Below are positions 37,827 to 47,540 of a stretch of DNA of 64,000 nt, in pieces. The notes under the pieces were generated by a model. That model saw only the letters and a program-made list of their open reading frames with translations, made no database searches and was not told the origin of the DNA. Where the stretch lies: assembly GCA_041397845.1 (NCBI GenBank), contig JAWKVW010000013.1:38226-102225 (forward strand). The letters are read 5' to 3'. Source of the DNA: JAKPQE01 sp041397845 (GTDB lineage Bacteria > Pseudomonadota > Alphaproteobacteria > Rhizobiales > JAKPQE01). Both the position numbers and the translations under genes were made by a program. Positions within the stretch are counted from its first letter, which is position 1; each line of letters opens with the position of its first letter.

Positions 37827-38683
37827 GCCGGCTCGTCCGGTTGTCCCGCGTGCCGCCGGCGGCAGGTGCCGGCCAAGCTGGGCCGCCTTCAGAGCCGCCC
37901 GCTCCTCCGGGGCTGACCGGCCCGACTTCCAGCGCCGCGACGATGCCGCGGAAGGTCTTGACCTCGCGCGCCGAGGTGCCGCGCCCGCTGCAAAAGCGCC
38001 CGGATATTGTTGACCATCCGCTGCCGCTTCTCCGGCGGCCGGAAATAGTTCACCCGGTCGAGTGCCGCCTCGAGATGCTCGAACAGGCCGACAAGCTCGG
38101 ATTTCGGCGCCTGCTCTTCCTCCGGCTCGCCGAACGGCAGCGCCGCCTCCGCCTCGTTGCCGCCCGTGCGCCACTCATAGGCAATGACGAGCACCGCCTG
38201 CGCGATGTTGAGCGAGGCGAACTCCGGCACCACCGGCAGCGTCAGGATTTCGTCGGCAAGCGCCACTTCCTCGTTGTTGAGGCCCCAGCGCTCGCGCCCG
38301 AAGAGGAAGCCGACATTCTGGCCGAGCGCCGCCTTCGCCCGCGTCGTCGCCAGCGCCTGCTTCGGCCCGACCACCGGCTTGGCCACGCCCCGCTGCCGCG
38401 CCGTCGTCGCAAAGACGAAGGAAAGGTCGGCGATCGCCGCCTCGACGCTGTCGAAGACCCGCGTTGCCGCAATCACATGATCGGCCCGGCTCGCCGAGCG
38501 CTCCGCCTGGATGTTCGGCCAGCCGTCGCGCGGATTGACGAGGCGCAGGTCCGTGAGCCCGAAATTGGCCATCGCCCGCGCAGCCGCGCCGATATTCTCG
38601 CCAAGCTGCGGCTCGACGAGCACGATTGCCGGCCCGCGAGCCGCGGCATCTTCGGCGGTAAGGATCGAAGGAGTTTCCGTCAT
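37826..38683 (-). CDS. TrmJ-family SPOUT RNA methyltransferase, C-terminal frameshift
   Basis: The intact part starts MTETPSILTAEDAAARGPAI and shows the SpoU/TrmJ pattern: VLVEPQLGENIGAAARAMANFGL (motif 1), NVGFLFGRERWGLNNEE (motif 2) and LPVVPEFASLNIAQAVLVIAYEW (motif 3, knot). The family methylates the 2'-O of tRNA position 32 or similar. Near 37987 an extra base turns RAGTSAREVKTFRGIVAALE into RARHLGARG; the uncorrected frame ends at 37889. A further shift seems needed, since PEERAALKAAQLGRHL lies in yet another frame, so the exact end is uncertain; an ATGA overlap with murI at about 37825 is likely. Confidence 0.75.
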
Positions 38684-38833
38684 GCATCTTCGTCTACAAA
38701 AACCCGCGCGCCCTCACAAGCGGCGCGCGCCGCCGCGCACCTCGCCGAACGTAGTATTCCGCTAACACCCGGCCGCGCCGCCGCCGTGAGAGACTTGCCG
38801 GATCACAAGCCCATAGAAAACTGCGAGGAAACC

Positions 38834-39415
38834 ATGCCCGGCAAGAAGGTTCTGATGATCGTCGGCGATTTCGGCGAGGACTACGAGATCATGGTGCCGT
38901 TCCAGACGCTGCTCGCCGTCGGCCACAGCGTCGATGCGGTCTGCCCCGACAAGAGCGCCGGCGAGCAGATCGCCACCTCGATCCACGATTTCGAGGGACA
39001 GCAGACCTACAGCGAGAAGCGCGGCCACAATTTCACGCTGAATGCCACCTTCAGCAGCATCAAGGCCGAGGACTACGACGCCCTCGTCATTCCGGGCGGC
39101 CGCGCGCCGGAATACCTGCGCCTCAATCCGGCCGTCATCGCCATGGTCCAGCACTTCTTCAAGGCCGACAAGCCGGTCGCCGCCATCTGCCACGGCGCCC
39201 AGATCCTTGCCGCCGCCAATGTGCTCGACGGCCGCACCTGCTCGGCCTACCCCGCCTGCCAGCCGGACGTCGTCAACGCCGGCGGCCGCTATGCCGACAT
39301 CGCCATCGATGGCGCGGTCGTCGAGGGCAACCTCGTCTCGGCCCCGGCCTGGCCGGCCCATCCGGCATGGCTTTCGAAATTTCTCGGCATGCTCGGCACG
39401 ACAATGGCAAACTGA
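38834..39415 (+). CDS. DJ-1/PfpI-family protein
   Basis: 193 residues; GAGGAA lies just before the ATG. The flavodoxin-like fold shows KKVLMIVGDFGEDYEIMVPF with the conserved Glu, YDALVIPGGRAPEYL and the nucleophile elbow PVAAICHGAQILAAA (Cys about 106). Members are deglycases, chaperones or peptidases acting on damaged proteins; the closest types here are PfpI/YhbO-like stress proteins. It is followed 37 bases later by the ribbon-helix-helix gene. Confidence 0.9.
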   Translation: MPGKKVLMIVGDFGEDYEIMVPFQTLLAVGHSVDAVCPDKSAGEQIATSIHDFEGQQTYSEKRGHNFTLNATFSSIKAEDYDALVIPGGRAPEYLRLNPAVIAMVQHFFKADKPVAAICHGAQILAAANVLDGRTCSAYPACQPDVVNAGGRYADIAIDGAVVEGNLVSAPAWPAHPAWLSKFLGMLGTTMAN

Positions 39416-39452
39416 CCGGCGAACCGCGAGCAAGGGGAACCGGGAGGCCGAC

Positions 39453-39872
39453 ATGTGCAGGCTGTTCATCAATGCCGATACCGTGCTCTGGGAGAGCGTC
39501 ACGCGCTCCCTGCGCATCGACGGCATGGCAACGAGCGTCAGGCTCGAGAACTTCTTCTGGTCGGTCCTTGAGGACATCGGCGGGCGCGACGGGCTGACGG
39601 TCAGCCAGCTCATCGCCCGGCTCTATAACGAGTCGATTGACGAAGGCTACGACCTCGACAATTTCGCCTCGTTTCTGCGGGTCTGCTGCGGCCGGTATCT
39701 GACGCTGCAGCTCGACGGCGACCTGTCGACCGACCCGAACGAGCCGATCCGCTGCGTCGATGCCGACGGTATCCTTGCCCGCGAGCGCGCCCGGAACACC
39801 GCGAGGCAGCGAGCTCGCGATGCGCGCGCCAGTGAAAGCGCAATCGGCCGGACCGCAGCTCTGACGAGCTGA
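39453..39872 (+). CDS. Ribbon-helix-helix domain protein
   Basis: 139 residues starting MCRLFINADTVLWESVTRSL. The core SVRLENFFWSVLEDIGGRDGLTVSQLIARLYNE (given in part: RLENFFWSVLEDIG) matches the RHH_4 family found in alphaproteobacteria; a beta strand and two helices would bind DNA as a dimer. After residue 85 the tail is charged and low in structure (RERARNTARQRARDARAS). GGGAGG precedes the ATG. Likely a small regulator; targets unknown. Confidence 0.85.
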   Translation: MCRLFINADTVLWESVTRSLRIDGMATSVRLENFFWSVLEDIGGRDGLTVSQLIARLYNESIDEGYDLDNFASFLRVCCGRYLTLQLDGDLSTDPNEPIRCVDADGILARERARNTARQRARDARASESAIGRTAALTS

Positions 39873-40147
39873 CCAGCCCGCTCCGGCCGTTCCCGATGCC
39901 GCGCCCGGCGCAGGCGTCGACTGCATTGCGACCGCAGCCGGACCGTCGCCATGGGCTTTCCCCCCAGTGGCGACGGTCCATTTTCAGGCTGGTGCGCGAC
40001 GCCCGATTTCCGCCGTCTTCCCCCATCGACTGACTTTGCCCCTGCCTGCCGTCGATGGTAAAAGCGCGATCGAAAGTGAAACGCATTTCCGGCGGCGGAA
40101 CCAACTCCGGCGTGACCGCTCACCCCTGACAACGAGGCACAATCGCG

Positions 40148-41359
40148 ATGGCGAAGATCAAGGTTGCAAATCCGGTCGTCGAGCTCGACGGCGACGAGAT
40201 GACCCGCATCATCTGGCAGTCCATCAAGGACAAGCTGATCCACCCCTATCTCGACATCGATCTGCATTACTACGACCTCGGCGTCGAGCATCGCGACGCC
40301 ACCGACGACCAGGTCACCATTGATTCCGCCGAGGCGATCAAGCGCTATGGCGTCGGCGTCAAGTGCGCCACCATCACCCCGGACGAGGACCGGGTGAAGG
40401 AATTCAATCTGAAGAAGATGTGGAAGTCGCCGAACGGCACGATCCGCAACATTCTCGGCGGCGTCATCTTCCGCGAGCCGATCATCTGCCGCAATGTGCC
40501 GCGCCTCGTGCCGGGCTGGACCCAGCCGATCGTCGTCGGCCGTCATGCCTTCGGCGACCAGTACCGCGCCACCGACTTCAGGTTCCCGGGCAAGGGCAAG
40601 CTGTCGATCAAGTTCGTCGGCGAGGACGGCAACGTCATCGAGCACGAGGTCTTCGACGCGCCGGGCTCCGGCGTCGCCATGGCCATGTACAACCTCGACG
40701 ATTCGATCCGCGACTTCGCCCGCGCCTCGATGAACTATGGTCTCGCCCGCGGCTGGCCGGTGTACCTGTCGACCAAGAACACCATCCTCAAGGCCTATGA
40801 CGGCCGCTTCAAGGACCTGTTCCAGGAAGTGTACGAGACCGAGTTCGCCGACAAGTTCAAGGAAGCCAAGATCACCTACGAGCACCGTCTGATCGACGAC
40901 ATGGTCGCCTGCGCGCTCAAGTGGTCCGGCGGCTACATCTGGGCCTGCAAGAACTACGACGGCGACGTGCAGTCCGACACCGTTGCCCAGGGCTTCGGCT
41001 CGCTCGGCCTGATGACCTCGGTGCTGATGACGCCGGATGGCAAGACCGTCGAGGCCGAGGCTGCGCACGGCACCGTCACCCGCCACTATCGCCTGCACCA
41101 GCAGGGCAAGCAGACCTCGACCAACTCGATCGCCTCGATCTTCGCCTGGACCCGTGGCCTTGCCCATCGCGCCAAGCTCGACGACAACGCCGAGCTGAAG
41201 CGCTTTGCCGACACGCTGGAGAAGGTCTGCGTCGACACCGTCGAATCCGGCTTCATGACCAAGGACCTCGCCCTGCTCGTCGGCCCGGACCAGAAGTGGC
41301 TCTCGACCACAGGCTTCCTCGACAAGATCGACGAGAACCTGCAGAAGGCCATGGCCTGA
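40148..41359 (+). CDS. icd: NADP-dependent isocitrate dehydrogenase
   Basis: 403 residues starting MAKIKVANPVVELDGDEMTR, the eukaryotic-like homodimeric type II enzyme usual in alphaproteobacteria. WKSPNGTIRNILGG and IVVGRHAFGDQYRATDF bind isocitrate, IDDMVACALKWSGGYIWACKNYDGDVQSD supplies the metal-binding Asp residues, and EAAHGTVTRHYR binds NADP. It oxidatively decarboxylates isocitrate to 2-oxoglutarate in the TCA cycle. A terminator follows. Confidence 0.97.
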   Translation: MAKIKVANPVVELDGDEMTRIIWQSIKDKLIHPYLDIDLHYYDLGVEHRDATDDQVTIDSAEAIKRYGVGVKCATITPDEDRVKEFNLKKMWKSPNGTIRNILGGVIFREPIICRNVPRLVPGWTQPIVVGRHAFGDQYRATDFRFPGKGKLSIKFVGEDGNVIEHEVFDAPGSGVAMAMYNLDDSIRDFARASMNYGLARGWPVYLSTKNTILKAYDGRFKDLFQEVYETEFADKFKEAKITYEHRLIDDMVACALKWSGGYIWACKNYDGDVQSDTVAQGFGSLGLMTSVLMTPDGKTVEAEAAHGTVTRHYRLHQQGKQTSTNSIASIFAWTRGLAHRAKLDDNAELKRFADTLEKVCVDTVESGFMTKDLALLVGPDQKWLSTTGFLDKIDENLQKAMA

Positions 41360-41414
41360 CGCACTGGCCGGCGGCCGGTGCCGACACCAGGCTGCCGCGG
41401 CCGCCACCGGAACG

Positions 41415-41446
41415 AAAAGCCCGGGATTTCGGTCCCGGGCTTTTTT
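41415..41446 (+). terminator. Rho-independent terminator of icd
   Basis: AAGCCCGGGA, a 6-base loop and TCCCGGGCTT followed by TTTT, 56 bases after the stop. A clear intrinsic terminator; it also faces the convergent channel gene. Confidence 0.9.
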
Positions 41447-41461
41447 CTTGGGCGACAGACG

Positions 41462-42688
41462 TCAGCTATCGGATTTCGGCGACAGTTCCTCGCTGGCAAG
41501 ATCGCCGCCGGGCGTGACGATTTCCTCGCCCATCCGCTTGATCGCCACCATCCGGATTCGCTCGGCGATCTCCGGCCGGCGATGGAACATCGCCTGCAGG
41601 TCGCCGGCATCGAGCACCAGCAGATTGCACCGGCTCGTGGCGATGATCGTTGCCGACCGCCGCGCCTTGCGCAGCACGGCCATCTCGCCGAAGAACGCGC
41701 CTTCCGACAGCTCCACCATCTTGTCCGGCAACATGATCTGCACGTCGCCGATGGCGATGAAGTACATCGAATGCGCCGGATCGCCGGCATGGGCGATGAT
41801 CTGCCCGGGCGCGAAGGTCTGCGCGTGCAGGAGCTTCATCACCTCGGCGATCTCGCTCGCCGACAGATTGGCAAAGAGCGGCACCCGCGCCACCATCCCC
41901 CAGGTCACGACGAACTCGCGCTGGTGGATTTCCCGCGCAAACGCCGTCGCGACGATGCCGACCGGCACGGCGAACATGCCGAAGCCGAACATCATCACGA
42001 ACGCCCCGATGAGTTTGCCGAGCGGCGTGATCGGTACGACATCGCCATAGCCGACGGTCGTCAGCGTCGCCACTGCCCACCACATCGCCTCGGGGATCGA
42101 GCCGAACGCCTCCGGCTGCGCCTCGCCCTCGACGATGTGCAGGATGGCCGCCGCCGTCAGCACCATGCCGACCATGATGATGACGCCGCCGCCAAGTGCC
42201 CGCCGTTCCGTCGCAATGGCATTGAACAGCGACCGCATGCCCGGCGAATAGCGCGTCAGCTTGAGGAACCGGACGAGCCGGAACAGCCGCAGGAAGCGCA
42301 GGTCGATCGGCGAGCCGAACACCTGCAGATAGAACGGCAGGATCGCGGCAAGGTCGACGAGCGAAGCCGGCTGCGCCGCATAGCTGAGCCGCGAGCGCAG
42401 CGGACCGACCTGACGCAGCGGCGCATGCAGGTCGGCGACCCAGAGTCGCGCAAGATACTCGACCGAAAAGATGAGCACCGACACCGTGTCGATGATGTGG
42501 AAGGTTGTCGAATGGCTGGCCGCCAGTTCCGGCACCGTTTCAAGGATGACCGCCGCGACGTTGACGAGGATGAGCCCGACGAGGAAATAGTTGACGACAT
42601 GCGCGCCGACACTGTTCGGCGCACCGTCCTCAAGGACGTCGAAGAGGCGTCTTTTCAGCGCCGAATATCTGTCGTCGTTCCGCGCCAT
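41462..42688 (-). CDS. Cyclic-nucleotide-gated potassium channel (MlotiK1-like)
   Basis: 408 residues. Six membrane helices form a voltage-sensor-like S1-S4 (S4 RFLRLFRLVRFLKLTRYSPG) and a pore with the selectivity filter TLTTVGYGDVVPITP near 225. The C-terminal domain (about 280-390: VPLFANLSASEIAEVMKLLH, GAFFGEMAVLRKARRSATIIAT) is a cNMP-binding domain with the phosphate-binding FFGEMA and RRSAT. MlotiK1 from Mesorhizobium has this plan. It probably opens on cAMP binding at the inner membrane. Confidence 0.92.
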   Translation of the reverse strand: MARNDDRYSALKRRLFDVLEDGAPNSVGAHVVNYFLVGLILVNVAAVILETVPELAASHSTTFHIIDTVSVLIFSVEYLARLWVADLHAPLRQVGPLRSRLSYAAQPASLVDLAAILPFYLQVFGSPIDLRFLRLFRLVRFLKLTRYSPGMRSLFNAIATERRALGGGVIIMVGMVLTAAAILHIVEGEAQPEAFGSIPEAMWWAVATLTTVGYGDVVPITPLGKLIGAFVMMFGFGMFAVPVGIVATAFAREIHQREFVVTWGMVARVPLFANLSASEIAEVMKLLHAQTFAPGQIIAHAGDPAHSMYFIAIGDVQIMLPDKMVELSEGAFFGEMAVLRKARRSATIIATSRCNLLVLDAGDLQAMFHRRPEIAERIRMVAIKRMGEEIVTPGGDLASEELSPKSDS

Positions 42689-42787
42689 CGCCCCCCGCGT
42701 TCGATGACGATTCGAGACTGCTCACCCTCACAGCATAGAGGATGAGCGCCCGATAGGAACGGGATTATTCGATGCGCCGCGGCGGCA

Positions 42788-45441
42788 TCAGGCCGCCGCG
42801 ATTGCCGCCTCGATCGCCGCCAGCGCCTCGGCCGCCCTGGCCCCGTCCGGACCGCCGGCCTGCGCCATGTCCGGCCGCCCGCCGCCGCCCTTGCCGCCGA
42901 GCACGGCAGAGCCGACCCGGACGAGATCAACGGCATTGAACGTGCCGACGAGATCGTCGGTGACACCGACGACGACGCCCGCCTTGCCGTCATCGGAAAC
43001 GCCGATGATGGCAACGACGCCCGAGCCGACCGTCTTCTTGCCGTCGTCGACGAGACCCTTGAGGTCTTTCGCCGGAATGCCCTCGATCGCCCGGCCGAAG
43101 AACTTGGTGCTGCCGACGGTCTTGACCGCATCGGCCGCCCCGGCCGCATTGCCGCCGCCGCCCATGGCGAGTTGCCGGCGCGCCTCGGCAAGCTCCTTCT
43201 CGAGCCGCCGCCGCTCCTCCATGAGCACCGACACGCGCTCGACGACGTCCGCCTGCGGCGCCTTCAGCACCGCCGCGACATCGCGAAGGCGGCTGTTCTG
43301 GCCCTCGAGGAACCGCCGTGCCGCACCGCCCGTCAGCGCCTCGATACGGCGCACGCCGGACGAAACCGCGCTCTCGGAAACGATGGTGATGAGGCCGATG
43401 TCGCCGGTCCGCGACACATGCGTGCCGCCGCACAGCTCGATCGAATAGGGCGCATTCGCGGAACTGCCCATCGAAACGACGCGGACTTCGTCGCCATATT
43501 TCTCGCCAAAGAGCGCCATGGCGCCGGCCGCCCGGGCATCGTCGACCGCCATCAGGCGCGTGCGAACGGCCTCGTTCTGCAGCACGATGTCGTTGGCGAT
43601 GTCCTCGATCTGCTGCAGCTCGGCCGCCTCGATCGGCTTGGGATGGCTGAAGTCGAAGCGCAGCCGCTCGCGCGAAACGAGCGAGCCCTTCTGCGTGACG
43701 TGGTCGCCAAGCACCAGGCGCAGGGCCGAATGCAGAAGATGGGTCGCCGAATGATTGGCCCGGATGGCACCGCGGCGCGCGCCCTCGACGACGAGCTCGA
43801 GCGGCTGGCCGACCGTGAGGCGCCCTTCCTCGACCTTGCCGAAATGCACGAAAAGGCCATCCGCCTTCTTCATCGTGTCGGTGACGACGAAACGCACGCC
43901 CTCGCCGAGCATGATGCCGGTATCGCCCACCTGGCCGCCGGATTCGGCATAGAACGGCGTCTGGTTGAGAACGACCGCCCCTTCCTCGCCGGCAGCGATG
44001 CCATCGGTCTCGGCCCCGCCCTTGACCAGAGCGACGACGACGCCCTCGGCTTTCTCGGTGTCATAGCCGAGGAAATCCGTGCCGCCGAGCTTTTCAGCGA
44101 GGGCGAACCAGACGGTCTCCGTCGCCGCCTCGCCGGAACCGGCCCAGGAGGCGCGCGCCTCGGCCCGCTGCCGCTCCATTGCGGTCTTGAAGGCATCCGT
44201 GTCGACGGCGATGCCGCGCGCTTTCAGCGCGTCCTGCGTCAGGTCGAGCGGGAATCCATAGGTGTCATAGAGCTTGAAGGCGACTTCGCCGTCGAGCGTC
44301 GCGCCGCTGTCAAAGCCGTCGGTCGCCTCGTCGAGCAGCACGAGGCCGCGCGCCAGCGTGCGCCGGAACCGCGTTTCCTCCAGCTTCAGCGTCTCGGTGA
44401 TCAGCGCCTCGGCCCGCTCGAGCTCCGGATAGGCCCGGCCCATCTCGCGCATCAGCGCCGGCACCAGACGCCACATCAGCGGCTGGTCGGCGCCGAGCAT
44501 GTGCCCATGACGCATGGCGCGGCGCATGATCCGCCGCAGCACATAGCCGCGACCGTCATTCGACGGCAGCACGCCGTCGGCGATGAGGAAGGAAGACGCC
44601 CGCAGATGATCGGCAATGACGCGATGGCTCGCCCGCGCACTGCCTTCCGCCGCAACGCCGGTCGCCTCCTCGGACGCGCGGATCAGCGCCCGAAACAGGT
44701 CGATGTCGTAGTTGTCATGCACGCCCTGCATCACCGCCGCGATGCGCTCGAGCCCCATGCCCGTATCGATCGACGGACGCGGCAGCGACACCCGCTCTTC
44801 CTTCGTGATCTGCTCATACTGCATGAACACGAGGTTCCAGATTTCGATGAAGCGGTCGCCGTCCTCGTCCGGCGAGCCCGGAGGGCCACCGGGAATGTGG
44901 TCGCCATGATCATAGAAGATCTCGGAACACGGACCGCACGGGCCGGTGTCGCCCATCGCCCAGAAATTGTCGCTCGTCGCGATCCGGATGATGCGATCAT
45001 CGGAAAGCCCGGCGATCTTCTTCCAGAGCCCGAACGCCTCGTCGTCATCGGCATAGACGGTGACGAGCAGGCGCTCCTTCGGCAGGCCGAATTCCTGGTG
45101 ATCAGCGTCCAGGCATGATCGATCGCGACGTCCTTGAAGTAGTCGCCGAACGAGAAATTGCCGAGCATCTCGAAGAACGTGTGGTGCCTGGCGGTATAGC
45201 CGACATTGTCGAGGTCGTTGTGCTTGCCGCCTGCCCGAACGCACTTCTGCGCCGTCGCGGCACGCGAATACGGGCGCTTCTCGAGTCCGGTGAAGACGTT
45301 CTTGAACTGCACCATGCCGGCGTTGGTGAACATCAACGTCGGGTCATTGCGCGGAACGAGCGGGCTGGACGACACCACCTCGTGCCCGTTCTTGGCGAAG
45401 AAGTCGAGAAATGCCGCCCGGATATCGTTGACGCCGCTCAT
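42788..45441 (-). CDS. alaS: Alanine--tRNA ligase, split by a frameshift near 45096
   Basis: Restored length about 884 residues, the normal AlaS size. Start MSGVNDIRAAFLDFFAKNGHEVV; class II motif region PTLMFTNAGMVQFKNVFTG, TTFFEMLGNFSFGDYFK-like segment, GDTGPCGPCSEIFYD, then the editing domain with NHSATHLLHSALR and CGGTHVSRTGDIG zinc ligands, and the C-Ala coiled tail. The frame breaks at 'ctgatcaccaggaattc' where LITKEFGL needs accaAggaattc. It loads Ala on tRNA. Loss in an essential gene implies a sequence error. Confidence 0.9.
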
Positions 45442-45687
45442 GAAAAAGCCACCTCTCCCCGGCGGCGAGGCCCGCCCCGGTCTCATTGATCGCTGGGGTT
45501 TTAGCCGTGGTCGGCGGCGCTGTCCAGAAAGACCGCAGACCGCCGCGACCGGCCGACGTCCCGCATCGCTGCCATCGCCAGGCCGCGCTTCTGCCGCTGC
45601 AGGACCACCCTCGCACGCGACAGATAGATCACCCGCAATTGCCGGCAACAGCAGCGCCCAGCCGAAAGCAGCATGCCTTCTCAAACA

Positions 45688-45717
45688 AAAAAGGCGGGCG
45701 CCCGAAGGCGCCCGCCA
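45688..45717 (-). terminator. Terminator of the Met-triplet protein gene
   Basis: On the minus strand GGCGGGCGCC, loop TTCG, GGCGCCCGCC-type arms and TTTTTT, 23 bases past the stop. A strong intrinsic terminator, showing that the repeat gene is a separately ended transcript. Confidence 0.9.
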
Positions 45718-45739
45718 GAAGTCCAAAGGACTGGCAGGA

Positions 45740-46399
45740 TTACATCTTGCCCTGCATGCCGGACATGCCGGACATGCCACCCATGCCGGACATGCCGCCC
45801 ATGCCGGACATGCCGCCCATGCCGGACATACCGGACATGCCACCCATGCCGGACATACCGGACATGCCACCCATGCCGCCCATGCCAGACATACCGGACA
45901 TGCCACCCATGCCGCCCATGCCAGACATACCGGACATGCCACCCATGCCGGACATGCCGCCCATGCCAGACATACCGGACATGCGCCCGCCGCCCATGCC
46001 AGACATACCGGACATGCCACCCATGCCGGACATGCCGCCCATGCCGCCCATGCCAGACATACCGGACATGCCACCCATGCCGGACATGCCGCCCATGCCG
46101 GACATGCCGCCCATGCCGCCCATGCCGGACATGCCAGACATACCGCCCATGCCGGACATGCCGCCCATGCCAGACATACCGGACATGCCACCCATGCCGC
46201 CCATGCCAGACATACCGGACATGCCGCCCATGCCGCCCATGCCAGACATACCGGACATGCCACCCATGCCGCCCATGCCAGACATACCGGACATGCCGCC
46301 CATGCCAGACATGCCGGACATGCCCTGGGCCGCAACGGTGCCCGCGGTCGCCAGAGCAACGACGGACGCCAGCGCAGCCATCTTCACCATCTTCATCAT
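45740..46399 (-). CDS. Secreted Met-X-Gly triplet-repeat protein
   Basis: 219 residues. Residues 1-25 are a Sec signal (MMKMVKMAALASVVALATAGTVAAQ, given only as: KMVKMAALASVVALATAG then cleavage after VAA). Nearly all of the rest is M-S-G and M-G-G triplets in mixed order, with one break (GGGR, about residue 127) and the end MQGKM. Methionine fills every third position, about 63 residues. GGGAGC precedes the ATG and a strong terminator follows, so it is a real gene. Methionine arrays can bind copper or silver or absorb oxidants; that role is inference. No known family was recognised. Confidence 0.8.
   Translation of the reverse strand: MMKMVKMAALASVVALATAGTVAAQGMSGMSGMGGMSGMSGMGGMGGMSGMSGMGGMGGMSGMSGMGGMGGMSGMSGMGGMSGMGGMSGMSGMGGMGGMSGMGGMSGMGGMSGMSGMGGMGGMSGMGGMSGMSGMGGGRMSGMSGMGGMSGMGGMSGMSGMGGMGGMSGMSGMGGMGGMSGMSGMGGMSGMSGMGGMSGMGGMSGMGGMSGMSGMQGKM
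45755..46330. repeat. Tandem 9-bp repeat tract (Met-Gly/Ser-Gly codons)
   Basis: About 64 units of a 9-base pattern (ATGccgGAC, ATGccgCCC and close forms on the plus strand) run without spacers. Higher-order 27- to 36-base blocks recur (cagacataccggacatgcc). Synonymous changes between blocks show block duplication followed by drift. The tract is open in several frames on both strands as a side effect. Confidence 0.9.
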
Positions 46400-47287
46400 T
46401 GTATTTGCTCCCCTTTCAAATCGGCCTCGCCCCGCAACGAAGATCGGGCACGGCCGGTCAAATGCGCCGGGACCTTCAGCCGGCACGCTCCGAACGTCCG
46501 CCCCACACGAGGCGGCATTCGACACGTTCGAATTTTTGTTTGAGTTCCCTGCGGGAACCGTTCCCCCTCGCCGCCAGACCAACCCCCAGTCGGTCAAGTG
46601 CGGAGAGAACCGGTTTATTGGACGTTCCGGTTCAGCGTTCGACTATAGCATCGAATACGGTCAATTCGAAGAATTCCAGATTGCCGTCGAGATCTAAAAT
46701 CTCAGCCTGAAAGACGCCCAATATCCGCCTCCTGCGATCTCTCGCGCCCATGCGGAGCGCGCTCGCACTTCCCATTCTCCTGGTCCCGAGCCCTCACGGG
46801 GCAAGGCAACCGCTTTTTATCCGCCGCATCCGCCTCGAAGCAGCGTTTCATTTTTCACACAGGGAGCTCGTTCCGTCTGTCGCGCCAACTTGGCGACCGG
46901 CAGCACGCCCGACTTCCTGTCGCAAAACGCCGCCTGTTACAACCATCGGCGGAAACGGTCTTGACACCGCCCCCGACTTGGACGTTTCGCACTGATATAA
47001 TTGCAGTTTTCAGGATTGTCGTCACCGGGCGTCTTTGTCGCAGGCAAAACCGCCACAAGCGCTTCGCAAACCCGCGCAGCACCTATTGACACTCGCCGCA
47101 ACCGATGAGCCACCACGTCGGATGCCTGGCAATATACCGCGATGCACAATTCTTGTTCGCATATGCGGCAAGCGCATGACCGATATGCGGAATCGCGTGT
47201 TTTCGTGAACCACTCCGAAACCTAGTTTGCGTAGCGTTCGGGGAGTTGGAACGCTTGACGGTTTCAAACTGTGAAAGGAATGCTCCG
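46400..47287. other. 888-base region without a convincing gene
   Basis: No reading frame here has protein-like sequence; short frames on both strands look random. Base composition is lower in G+C than the neighbours. It must hold the promoters of the Met-triplet gene (minus) and the DUF1127-like gene (plus). Visible items are a small hairpin GTTCCCTGCGGGAAC (46545-46559) and a candidate stress promoter (separate entry). Confidence 0.6.
46523..46548 (-). promoter_or_regulatory. Candidate EcfG-type promoter of the Met-triplet gene
   Basis: On the minus strand GGAAC, 17 bases and CGTG resemble the alphaproteobacterial general-stress sigma (EcfG) pattern GGAAC-N16/17-CGTT, with one mismatch in the -10. 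It lies 124 bases before the start codon. A weak match; suggestive only. Confidence 0.3.
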
Positions 47288-47512
47288 ATGGCCACCGTAA
47301 CGCTGACCGGTTTCGACTTTGCCCATGGTGCCGAGCAGCGCGCCCCGGGTTTCTTCAAGCGCGCCCTCGACCGCCTCATTGAGGCTCGCGAGCGCCGGGC
47401 GCGCCTTTACGTCAACGCCCATCTGCTGATGCTTGACGACGAAACGCTGGCCGCCGCCGGCTTCGATCGCAAGACGCTCGAGGCCGAGGGCGCCTCTCCC
47501 TATCTCTTCTGA
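47288..47512 (+). CDS. Small DUF1127-like protein
   Basis: 74 residues: MATVTLTGFDFAHGAEQRAPGF then a basic helical part RALDRLIEARERRARLYVNAHLLMLDD and ETLAAAGFDRKTLEAEG. The spacing of Arg/Leu and the L-x-x-L-D-D-x-x-L-A-x-x-G-x-D-R ending match the DUF1127/YjiS type common in Hyphomicrobiales, some of which affect RNA turnover and phosphate or carbon metabolism. ATG 47288 is used; AAAGGA lies 8 bases upstream. Confidence 0.75.
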   Translation: MATVTLTGFDFAHGAEQRAPGFFKRALDRLIEARERRARLYVNAHLLMLDDETLAAAGFDRKTLEAEGASPYLF

Positions 47513-47540
47513 TCTGCAGCCCTCACGATCCGGGCGCGCG

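Noticed and set aside
42788..45441. alaS as a true pseudogene
   Set aside because: All catalytic, editing and C-Ala motifs are intact apart from one missing A, and AlaS is essential; a sequence error is simpler.
45755..46330. CRISPR-like short direct repeats
   Set aside because: Units follow each other without unique spacers and keep a coding period of nine bases; no cas genes are near.
45206..46697. Plus-strand open frames over the Met-triplet tract (Pro-Asp-Met, His-Ala-Gly and Cys-Arg-Thr rich products)
   Set aside because: A 9-bp repeat without stops is open in all frames. Only the minus-strand frame has a signal peptide, ribosome-binding site and terminator.
46750..46995. Short plus-strand frame of about 81 codons in the gene-poor region
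   Set aside because: No ribosome-binding site, no protein-like sequence and composition like the surrounding spacer.
46962..47000. TTGACA and TATAAT as a sigma-70 promoter in the gene-poor region
   Set aside because: The two boxes are 27 bases apart, far from the 16-18 needed, and no fitting alternative pair was found.
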